From contig NZ_JBHTDN010000003.1 of NCBI RefSeq assembly GCF_042666505.1, positions 657,622-721,621 on the forward strand: a stretch of DNA of 64,000 nt. The letters run 5' to 3'. Below are positions 16,489 through 23,516 of the stretch, in pieces. The notes under the pieces were generated by a model. That model ran no database searches. It was given only the letters and a program-made list of their open reading frames with translations, and was not told the DNA's origin. The translations under genes and the position numbers were made by a program. This stretch comes from Parapedobacter sp042666505 (GTDB lineage Bacteria; Bacteroidota; Bacteroidia; Sphingobacteriales; Sphingobacteriaceae). How positions within the stretch are numbered: position 1 is the first letter of the stretch; each line of letters opens with the position of its first letter.

Positions 16489-17400
16489 TTAAATTCCGCT
16501 TATAAAATCAAAAACAGAATGGATAAATTCCTCGTTCTTTTCATAATACAGTATGTGTCCGCCGTTAATTTTCCGGACATTCCCGTTTATAAAATGAAAC
16601 AATAAATAATGATTTTCTCCAATGGAATGATCCTTCTCGCCGGTGATTATCAAAACCGGTAACTTAACCTGTTTGGTCATCGGTGTATAATCTTGCCAGT
16701 AATCATCTATCGAGAAGACGTGTTTGGAAAAATCATAATCACTGGGATTCTGGCTGTCAATTTCGTCAACCTTGTCAACATTCATTTTACTATCTGAAAG
16801 CATTTTATAGCCGAACTCCCTTTGAGCTAGCGCTTTCTTCGCTTTAAGAAATGTTGACATTAATGAAGCGGATGTACTGGCAGGCACAGCAAAGTCCGTT
16901 TTTAAAAGACTATTTATATAGTTAATCTGACCTTCTAAAGAATTACGCATGCTGAGCGTTGAATTTGCTAGGATCAACCTCTCAACACAGTCAGGATGAC
17001 TCAGCGCATAATTTAAAGCTAGAATACCTCCAAACGAATGGGCCATCAAATACACTTTTGCCGCGCCATAGTGCTTGCGAATTAAATCAATATCCTTAAC
17101 CATTCTTTCCAGGGAATAATCTCCACTTGCAGATTTCTGTGAACGGCCGCACCCTCGTTGATCGTAATATACCATCGACAGATTCGTCTCCAAATTTTCC
17201 CCCTTCAACCTTTCAAAAGACTTACTCCAGGCTCCCGGGCCTCCGTGAATAAAAATACAGATTGGCCCGTTGCCGGATTTTTTAACAAATAACTTTGTGC
17301 CATCATCGGTCGTCAGGTAATCATTTATTCTTGATTGGCCTTGAGCACCCATTCCAACGCAGATGAGCAATAAAACAATTGAAGACTGTATACGGTTCAT
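16489..17400 (-). CDS. Exported alpha/beta hydrolase (proline iminopeptidase-like)
   Basis: 303-residue serine hydrolase. A signal peptide (MNRIQSSIVLLLICVGMGAQ/GQS) sends it to the periplasm. The fold marks are the oxyanion motif HGGPG (52-56), QRGCGRS, the nucleophile elbow AHSFGG (Ser122), an acid in ITGEKDHSIG and the catalytic His in NGGHILYY. These fit the S33 peptidase/alpha-beta hydrolase group; the substrate cannot be read from sequence. It lies 33 bases downstream of the class C beta-lactamase-like gene on the same strand and may be co-transcribed with it. Confidence 0.87.
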   Translation of the reverse strand: MNRIQSSIVLLLICVGMGAQGQSRINDYLTTDDGTKLFVKKSGNGPICIFIHGGPGAWSKSFERLKGENLETNLSMVYYDQRGCGRSQKSASGDYSLERMVKDIDLIRKHYGAAKVYLMAHSFGGILALNYALSHPDCVERLILANSTLSMRNSLEGQINYINSLLKTDFAVPASTSASLMSTFLKAKKALAQREFGYKMLSDSKMNVDKVDEIDSQNPSDYDFSKHVFSIDDYWQDYTPMTKQVKLPVLIITGEKDHSIGENHYLLFHFINGNVRKINGGHILYYEKNEEFIHSVFDFISGI

Positions 17401-17433
17401 AAACGTGTTTCTTAATAATCTAAACTTGGTCTT

Positions 17434-18513
17434 TCAATCCCTATTCCACAATATGGTTTCAAACACTTTTTTCATTCCGTTGCATTGATCAGCATTGGTG
17501 AAGAATACATAACCAAACTGCTTAGTCGGATCGATCATGAAAGACGACGTATATCCCAGGTTGTTCCCCCCGTGCCAGAAATTGGTTGATTGTCCGATTT
17601 TAATTTCGGCCAATCCAAGCGTCCAAGCACTAATTCCGAAGAGGCTGCTGAGCGGATCGTCTGCCGGTAGTTGAATGAACGGTTTAAACATCTCGCTGTA
17701 GGACTCCTTTTGGTTCATCAAGGCGATCAGAAACTTTGCAAAGTTAGGTGCGTTAGCATACAGACCACCTGCAGGATCAAACATTGATCGATCGCGTGTA
17801 TCTTCCACCGGTTCACCGTCTTGGTAAGCGACTGCCAGTTTAGCGCCGACTTTTGGGGTAATCACAAAATGGAAATCTTTCAGTTTAAGGGGATGGGCTA
17901 TTTCCTGTTGAAAGTTTTCATCAAGCCGCCAAAGGGTTGTGTTTTTCAGGTTAGCCACAACTTTTGCCAGGTACATATAAGCTTCTCCCGAATAGGCGAA
18001 ACCTTGCCCTGGGTCGAAAGCCAACTCCATTTTTGGTGTTTCGCGCCAGTTTGGTAAACCGGTCGTATGGCTCAGCACCATCTCGGCGGTTATCTTCTTA
18101 TAGCGGTCGTCTACAATATCGGGTTCCAGCAGGTATTTGTAGAGCGGCTTGGTCAAATCAATTTTTCCTTCTTTAGCCAGTGTCAGCACATAGTAGCTGA
18201 ATACCGGTTTTGATAGGGAAGCGGCTTCAAAAAATGTGGTGGCAGTTACTTTTTTCTCTTTGCTTGTATCCGCAAAACCGAATCCTTTGCAATAAACAAC
18301 CTTTCCTTTATTGATGATCGCGACGGACATTCCGGGAACACCCAATGAGTCCATCGCATGCGTTATGGTTTGCTCTAATTTTGCCATACTGATTGGCTTG
18401 TCGTCATAATTGGAAACCTGACCCAAGGCCTTAATTGTAAATAGCAACATAAACGCCAGTGCTTTTAGCGGTTTATTAACGTGAGCTTTCCAGCGGTTGT
18501 GCCTTGCTTTCAT
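17434..18513 (-). CDS. Serine hydrolase, class C beta-lactamase family
   Basis: 359 residues. A signal-like segment (ALAFMLLFTIKALGQ) follows a 19-residue basic lead. The active site S-x-x-K is SLSK at residues 99-102, the second motif is YSG (in GFAYSGEAYMYL) in place of YxN, and the third is HGG (FWHGGNNLGY) in place of KTG. These variants are usual in the broader PBP/esterase-like members, so it may be a D-aminopeptidase or esterase rather than an antibiotic-degrading enzyme. Its ATG overlaps the stop of the upstream ATP-binding protein gene by four bases, so the two are coupled. Confidence 0.9.
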   Translation of the reverse strand: MKARHNRWKAHVNKPLKALAFMLLFTIKALGQVSNYDDKPISMAKLEQTITHAMDSLGVPGMSVAIINKGKVVYCKGFGFADTSKEKKVTATTFFEAASLSKPVFSYYVLTLAKEGKIDLTKPLYKYLLEPDIVDDRYKKITAEMVLSHTTGLPNWRETPKMELAFDPGQGFAYSGEAYMYLAKVVANLKNTTLWRLDENFQQEIAHPLKLKDFHFVITPKVGAKLAVAYQDGEPVEDTRDRSMFDPAGGLYANAPNFAKFLIALMNQKESYSEMFKPFIQLPADDPLSSLFGISAWTLGLAEIKIGQSTNFWHGGNNLGYTSSFMIDPTKQFGYVFFTNADQCNGMKKVFETILWNRD

Positions 18514-20078
18514 TCTTGATTATTTGCATTACTGAGTTTTGAGCGTAACTCATCGGTCAAATAATATCCACCTATTTGAGTTGCTTTCTGACTGAAGAAA
18601 ATCAATTCCGCGTTTCGTAGTGTGGTGATATACCGTTCTAGGCTTTTCGCATTTATGCCGGTAATTTGTGCATATTCTGGAGTCCGTTTTCCTTCGTTCG
18701 CAGCGATAATTGATAACACGGCAGTCAGTTTTTCTTTAACTCGTTTTGTAACTCCCTCAATTGCTCCCTCAATTGCTCCCTCAATTGCTCCCTCAATTGC
18801 TCCCTCAACTTTATCGTTTAAAAAGTCAGGATGTATTTTCAGTATTACCTGAAAATAAGACCGGTCTTCATCTGTCTCAAATTTAGCTTCGGGCGATCCA
18901 TTGTTTATAAGCGCCCTTTTAATAATAGGGATGCCCGTTGCTTTGCCCTCTGTCAAATCCAGTTCTTTCAGAAAGTCGCCAAGCCGCCTGTTGCGGTAAC
19001 GACGCGAAAAGAGTGGACCAGTCTGCACTTTGTTAGGATCAAAGTTCCGGCTAGGGCCGCCGTAGTTAAGAAATACAATAAAGTTAGGATACACACGGAT
19101 TTCGACCGGTTCCCTCGTTTGATAATCCCGATGGTACAGGCAATTTGCCACAATCTCTTCCAAAGCTGTGTAAGGATAATTCCATATTCGAACGGCTTCC
19201 GGTTGGCCGGGTATTTTCCTGATCTTTTCCTGAAGAACAGCAGTCTTTAAATAAAGCAGTGTTTGGCGGATTATCTGCGGTACCGGTCCAGTAATGGCAG
19301 GGGCTTCAGTAAACGTCGGGTCGTCAGCACCATTTGGGAAATGTACCACTTCTACCCGGCTGTACGGAAAATACTTTTCCGGGTTATCGGTAAACATCAT
19401 CAACGCGACATTTCGGGGGTGTGACCGTTCCGGCGGTCCGGAAAGCAACTCCATCTGTGAAAGGATATCTGTTTTGGAGCGGTCGTCTACCCATTCCAGC
19501 AAGCGACTTTTGGTTTGCCGCAAATGTTCTTTGATCAACGTAAACGAGATATCGTCAGCACTGACAGATGTGTTTGGTCGATCATCAAAAGGCACCTTAT
19601 TGGCTAGCGCTATCAAGTCCTCGCGTTGTTGCTTATTGGCCTTCACGGTGCTGGACATCACGCGAATATAATACTGGTGCCGTTTGTCCTTCGCTTTTAT
19701 CTCCTCGGGTACTTCATATGGCCGGTTTGTACCACTTAACGCCCAAATTACAACGATTTTTTTGCCATCGACCTCTTCAATTTCAACCTTGGGGAAGTAG
19801 ACCGGATTGATTAAGTTATTATATCCAACCATTTCCCTTTGGATTCGGTCGATCTGCTCATCGTCTACCCCGATAGGTGGCAATACAGGCTTTCCGTTTT
19901 TTTCTTCGACGCCTACAATGATATAGCCACCGCCAATGTCCTCAATGTCATTGGCAAATGCACAAATACTCCGGTAGATGGAGCCAGGATTCCAGCCTTT
20001 TTTGTATTCGATCCGATCGCTTTCGACTGTTCTCCCAGCTATAAGGTCTTGTATGTTAATGTGCAAGGGCATGCGCAA
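18510..20078 (-). CDS. AlbA_2/Schlafen-domain ATP-binding protein
   Basis: 522 residues. N-terminal AlbA_2 (Schlafen, PF04326) domain: VESDRIEYKKGWNP, FANDIEDIGGGYIIVGVEEK. A HATPase_c_4 region follows with PYTALEEIVANCLYHRDYQT and RNRRLGDFLKELDLTEGKAT then GIPIIKRAL. After it comes a run of EGAI units and a C-terminal winged-helix (RTPEYAQITGINAKSLERYI, TTLRNAELIF). Such RecG-like putative regulators bind DNA and nucleotide; several relatives sit near defence or mobile genes. It heads a short minus-strand unit whose next gene (beta-lactamase-like) overlaps by four bases. Confidence 0.85.
   Translation of the reverse strand: MRMPLHINIQDLIAGRTVESDRIEYKKGWNPGSIYRSICAFANDIEDIGGGYIIVGVEEKNGKPVLPPIGVDDEQIDRIQREMVGYNNLINPVYFPKVEIEEVDGKKIVVIWALSGTNRPYEVPEEIKAKDKRHQYYIRVMSSTVKANKQQREDLIALANKVPFDDRPNTSVSADDISFTLIKEHLRQTKSRLLEWVDDRSKTDILSQMELLSGPPERSHPRNVALMMFTDNPEKYFPYSRVEVVHFPNGADDPTFTEAPAITGPVPQIIRQTLLYLKTAVLQEKIRKIPGQPEAVRIWNYPYTALEEIVANCLYHRDYQTREPVEIRVYPNFIVFLNYGGPSRNFDPNKVQTGPLFSRRYRNRRLGDFLKELDLTEGKATGIPIIKRALINNGSPEAKFETDEDRSYFQVILKIHPDFLNDKVEGAIEGAIEGAIEGAIEGVTKRVKEKLTAVLSIIAANEGKRTPEYAQITGINAKSLERYITTLRNAELIFFSQKATQIGGYYLTDELRSKLSNANNQE
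18752..18808 (-). repeat. 12-bp in-frame tandem repeat (EGAI units)
   Basis: Five copies of CTCCCTCAA (plus strand) start at 18752, 18764, 18776, 18788 and 18800, a perfect 12-bp period inside the AlbA_2 gene. They encode consecutive EGAI units on the minus strand, between the ATPase and the winged-helix parts. Gain or loss of a unit keeps the frame, so this is a length-variable linker candidate. Confidence 0.9.
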
Positions 20079-20266
20079 CTGATTAATTTAAGGTTTTCTC
20101 TTAGGTGTTTATTGAATGTCGACGGCCCAAATTTATCAATTTTAATTGAAATGAATACGTAAGTAGTGGACATGAACTATCCCCCGGCTTCACGTGACCG
20201 TTATTTTGTCGTAATCAGCCCCTGAAGTTGTCGTTTTCACAACAGCCGCTTTTTTCTCCCCTGCTG

Positions 20267-20274
20267 TACCTTTG
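20267..20274 (+). promoter_or_regulatory. -7 box (TACCTTTG) for the SRPBCC gene
   Basis: TACCTTTG matches TAnnTTTG exactly and lies 38 bases before the ATG at 20313. The -33 TTTG is not well matched. Confidence 0.5.
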
Positions 20275-20312
20275 AATCGTAAACAAATTGATAAACATAA
20301 AGCGCATTAACC

Positions 20313-20738
20313 ATGACAGAAGAAAAAAGAATCACGGTAGAGGCAACAGCAAATGCTCCCGTCGCAAACGTTTGGAAAGCCTGGAACACACCAAGCGATA
20401 TTATGCAATGGAATACCCCTGATCCGAGCTGGCATTGCCCGGCCAGTGAGAACGACCTGAGAACAGGCGGTAAATTTAAGAATAGGATGGAAGCCAAGGA
20501 CGGCAGTTTCGGGTTTGACTTCGAAGGCATTTATGACCACGTGGAATTGCACAAGGAAATTGCCTACACCATGCCCGATGGCCGGAAGGTTTCTACCCTG
20601 TTTACGGAGCAGGATGGCAAGACCAACATTCAGACCATTTTCGACCCTGAAACCGAAAACGACCCTGAATTCCAGAAGCAGGGATGGCAAGCTATTCTCG
20701 ACAACTTTGTGAAATATGTTGAATCAACAAATAATTAA
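20313..20738 (+). CDS. SRPBCC/AHSA1-domain protein
   Basis: 141 residues of the START-like, ligand-binding SRPBCC superfamily (AHSA1 type). Marks: ITVEATANAPVANVWKAWNT, PSDIMQWNTPDPSWHCP, RTGGKFKNRMEAKDG and the C-terminal helix GWQAILDNFVKYVE. It is soluble, and its ligand is unknown. It is followed after 19 bases by a small DoxX-like membrane protein, a frequent pairing in Bacteroidota. Confidence 0.9.
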   Translation: MTEEKRITVEATANAPVANVWKAWNTPSDIMQWNTPDPSWHCPASENDLRTGGKFKNRMEAKDGSFGFDFEGIYDHVELHKEIAYTMPDGRKVSTLFTEQDGKTNIQTIFDPETENDPEFQKQGWQAILDNFVKYVESTNN

Positions 20739-20757
20739 TCATTAAATAATTACAGTC

Positions 20758-21186
20758 ATGAAAAAGAACAGAATCATCTTTTGGATCGCAACTATCATCA
20801 TCCTCCTTTGGGAAGGAGTAATGCCACTCGTTTCGCTGCTGTTTGCTCCAGACCAGGCGACAGTCGGTACAAGGCCGTTAGGTTATCCGGACTACTTCGC
20901 CTATGCGCTAATTATATGCAAAGTACTAGGCGCTTTGGCCATTTCGATTCCTAGCGCGCCCGCCAAAGTAAGAGAATGGGCATATGCAGGGCTCACCTTT
21001 AATTTAATCTTTGCATTCATCAGTCACGCAGCCGTTGATCAGATTATCGGGTTTATGTTGTTGCCGCTCGTGATACTGGGCATTTTGGCTATTTCGTATG
21101 TGTATAGCCGGAAACTTGTACCGAGTGGTAAGACTGACTATCAAACAACTGATCCGTACCAACTGGCCGTTAGTGGGAACCGTTAG
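20758..21186 (+). CDS. Small DoxX-like membrane protein
   Basis: 142 residues with four membrane helices (IIFWIATIIILLWEGVMPLV, YFAYALIICKVLGALAISI, YAGLTFNLIFAFISHAAV, GFMLLPLVILGILAISYVYS). The four-helix layout and the LGYPDYFAYALIICKVLGAL stretch fit the DoxX-like family PF13564. It lies 19 bases after the SRPBCC gene and ends before a bidirectional terminator. Confidence 0.85.
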   Translation: MKKNRIIFWIATIIILLWEGVMPLVSLLFAPDQATVGTRPLGYPDYFAYALIICKVLGALAISIPSAPAKVREWAYAGLTFNLIFAFISHAAVDQIIGFMLLPLVILGILAISYVYSRKLVPSGKTDYQTTDPYQLAVSGNR

Positions 21187-21220
21187 CGGGAAACGAAAAA
21201 CCGGATTCCAGGAGCAGCAT

Positions 21221-21278
21221 AAACGTGAGTGCTATTCTTATCACCTTTGCGGGTGATTGCAAAAAGGCACTCACGTTT
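21221..21278. terminator. Bidirectional terminator between DoxX-like and patatin genes
   Basis: A 12-bp perfect inverted repeat AAACGTGAGTGC (21221-21232) and GCACTCACGTTT (21267-21278) is followed on the plus strand by TT. A smaller hairpin TCACC-TTTGC-GGGTGA is nested in the loop. Genes converge on it from both sides. Confidence 0.8.
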
Positions 21279-23126
21279 TTACTGGAATAAAAAACCTGGA
21301 TCACTTTTAAATAAATTAATATCCCTGACCAATTGCGCTTTGATCATCAGCACGTTGTCCAGTTGGTTCTTTTCCAAGCCTACCTTTTTGCGTTCCAAAG
21401 AAATGACGTATTCCAGTAAATTCATACAGGTCGTGAATTGGCCTGTCTTGATTATATTGGCCAGTTGATCATTGTCCCTGTCTTCTTTATCGAACCATAA
21501 GGTGGTACCCATTTTTCTTGCCCGTTCAGCTATCGGCGTAATGTTATCCAGATTCTCACAGAGCAGGGCCTTATCTTCCTCGGTCGCTTTCCAACCCAAG
21601 CGCTTGGGATTGTTAAACCGGTTGGAACGGCTCGCAAGATTATAGGCGCTCAATTCATAAATAAAATTTGACACGCGCCGGTCTTCCCAGCGTTCATCGT
21701 TATAGAACATTTCATAGATAAGCCGCCTAACCTGCTTCAGGTTCACATCCAGCACCATGCTCATCACGGAAGTAATCCGCGCTTTCAGCATCTGTTCCAA
21801 TACATTAAGTTTGGTGAGCCTCAAATAATCCATTATTTTGTTGATAATCCGGTCGGAAAATGATTGCACGGGAAGGGCCGTCCGGACGATTTTGAGTGGG
21901 TCAAATTTTTCCGGTTGCCGCAGAATCTCCCGCGTAACCCGCCATTTTCGGACCGTCCACATCATCATAAAAACCGCCGTTGCCATTCCACCGAGAACCA
22001 AGCTCGGATAGCAGGCGTAAGGGCTCTCAACCGTCGTGGAAACCGCGAAGCAGGCGATCGCGATTGCCAGTGCACTATTCTGAATACGCAGTGGATACCT
22101 AACCGCCTTCTGAAACAGGTTAACATAGTAGTCAATGCTTTTTCCCCGCCATCCTTTTTCCCCTTTCTGATCCGGTACTTTGTAATAATCCATAAAGTAG
22201 CTGCTAACGTCCGTAACGATCATCAGGTCGAATGGATCGGGTTTCTGTTTCCGCCTCCGTTTTTCATCCGCAAGCATCAGGCTTTTTAGTGCCTGATTGT
22301 CGGTAATCCCGCCATCCATCAATCCAAATGAACGGATTTGAAGGGGATGCGCAGCGTCAGACAAATGCATTTCCTTCTCGTTATAAGCACTGTATACTAT
22401 GGCTTCCCGAAGTTCCTGTGAGGTAAGAACCTTGTTATTACCATCGTTATAGGTAAAGTCTTCCGGAAAGATAATCGGCTCAAGCCCCATTGGAAAGCAG
22501 GATGAGGCCGCTAGGACGTCGGCGAGTTTCAGTTTTTGAAAGCAGTCTATCCGTGTATCATCAAATCTCAGGTATTTATTGCCGATTACCTGGTACCAGC
22601 TTTTTGTGCCGTCGGTTTTAAACCTAAACGAGAGGCCTCGGTAGAATTCGGTCGCATTGCAACATATCTCAAATTTCTTGACATATTTTTTGGTGGCATA
22701 CACCTCCATCGTTTCCCCGTGGAAGAATTCATCATCATAGACTTTTGCAAAGGAATTGATCAGATTCCGGCGTTTTTCGTCGCCGGTTTTCCGCCAGTAT
22801 CTGTCGTCATTCAATACGGAAAGGACATTCTCCAACAAGTCTTCTCCATTTAACTTTGCCTTGGTCTTTTCATAAAACTCATCGAACGAGACACCCTTGT
22901 GCATGGCCGAGGTGTAAAGCAGATTAGTAATTGTACCTCCGGAGGCTGAACTTATGTAGCCGATGTGTTTTGTGAGCGGTACGCCTTCCAGTGTTAAATG
23001 TTCCAGATAGCTAAGGGCTCCCAAGGAGAAAGCGGCGGCCCTGAAACCACCACCCGAAAATGCGAGTGCAATGCTTTGGAAGGGATTGTGCTGCGGCAGA
23101 TCGGAGACTGTGTTTTTCTTCGCCAT
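21279..23126 (-). CDS. Large patatin-like phospholipase with central membrane segments
   Basis: 615 residues. The patatin fold has the oxyanion motif FSGGGFRAAAFSLG (about 23-36), the nucleophile elbow as SASGG (Ser near 62; SxSxG rather than GxSxG), and the catalytic Asp in LMDGGITDNQ. After the patatin core come two hydrophobic stretches (ALAIAIACFAVSTTV; CYPSLVLGGMATAVFMMMW) and a roughly 200-residue helical C-terminal domain with no family I recognise. Lipid hydrolysis at the inner membrane is expected. At 615 residues it is about twice the size of a minimal patatin. No partner gene that would mark an abortive-infection system is adjacent. Confidence 0.85.
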   Translation of the reverse strand: MAKKNTVSDLPQHNPFQSIALAFSGGGFRAAAFSLGALSYLEHLTLEGVPLTKHIGYISSASGGTITNLLYTSAMHKGVSFDEFYEKTKAKLNGEDLLENVLSVLNDDRYWRKTGDEKRRNLINSFAKVYDDEFFHGETMEVYATKKYVKKFEICCNATEFYRGLSFRFKTDGTKSWYQVIGNKYLRFDDTRIDCFQKLKLADVLAASSCFPMGLEPIIFPEDFTYNDGNNKVLTSQELREAIVYSAYNEKEMHLSDAAHPLQIRSFGLMDGGITDNQALKSLMLADEKRRRKQKPDPFDLMIVTDVSSYFMDYYKVPDQKGEKGWRGKSIDYYVNLFQKAVRYPLRIQNSALAIAIACFAVSTTVESPYACYPSLVLGGMATAVFMMMWTVRKWRVTREILRQPEKFDPLKIVRTALPVQSFSDRIINKIMDYLRLTKLNVLEQMLKARITSVMSMVLDVNLKQVRRLIYEMFYNDERWEDRRVSNFIYELSAYNLASRSNRFNNPKRLGWKATEEDKALLCENLDNITPIAERARKMGTTLWFDKEDRDNDQLANIIKTGQFTTCMNLLEYVISLERKKVGLEKNQLDNVLMIKAQLVRDINLFKSDPGFLFQ

Positions 23127-23370
23127 GGGTACAGAAACAAAGGGTCAGCATTGAAATAGCTACGAATACAACAAACTAAAGATAGTTAAATATCTTTATG
23201 TCAGCAAGTTTGTGTAGAAAATATACCGGCGATATTTCTATCGCTTACCCGTACGTTTCAATAGGGCGTAGCCACCTCGATAGCCCACCCCGAACGTAGT
23301 CCTGGCATGCCAGAAGCAATATTTCATTTGCCAGAACTTGTCTGGTACGGGACGTCGAACCACCTTTTTG

Positions 23371-23406
23371 TCCGAATACGAGCAACTAGTGTTCGAATAC
23401 GAACAC
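23371..23406 (+). promoter_or_regulatory. Two tandem operator/enhancer-like palindromes
   Basis: A perfect palindrome GTGTTCG-AATA-CGAACAC (23389-23406) is preceded by a related copy TCCG-AATA-CGAGCA. The AATA centres are 21 bp apart, two helical turns, so two bound proteins would face the same side. The sites lie 50-90 bases before a sigma-54-like promoter, the position of activator (enhancer-binding protein) sites. Confidence 0.6.
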
Positions 23407-23457
23407 CTAATCGGATAAAAAATTCACAACATTTTGAATATAAATAGTTTACTTATC

Positions 23458-23472
23458 TGGCAGTTTTATTGA
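23458..23472 (+). promoter_or_regulatory. Sigma-54-like promoter (TGGCA-N6-TTGA)
   Basis: TGGCA (23458-23462), six bases, then TTGA (23469-23472) match the -24/-12 consensus TGGCAcgN4TTGc in spacing and at all but one core base. It sits 44 bases before ATG 23517, which also argues that this ATG, not the TTG at 23469 inside the promoter, starts the gene. Confidence 0.6.
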
Positions 23473-23516
23473 GAAGATCTGAAAGTAGCATAACGATAGA
23501 CGACAAGACGAAAGCC

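Noticed and set aside
21279..23126. CBASS-type defence locus around the patatin gene
   Set aside because: No nucleotide cyclase or accessory gene is adjacent on either side.
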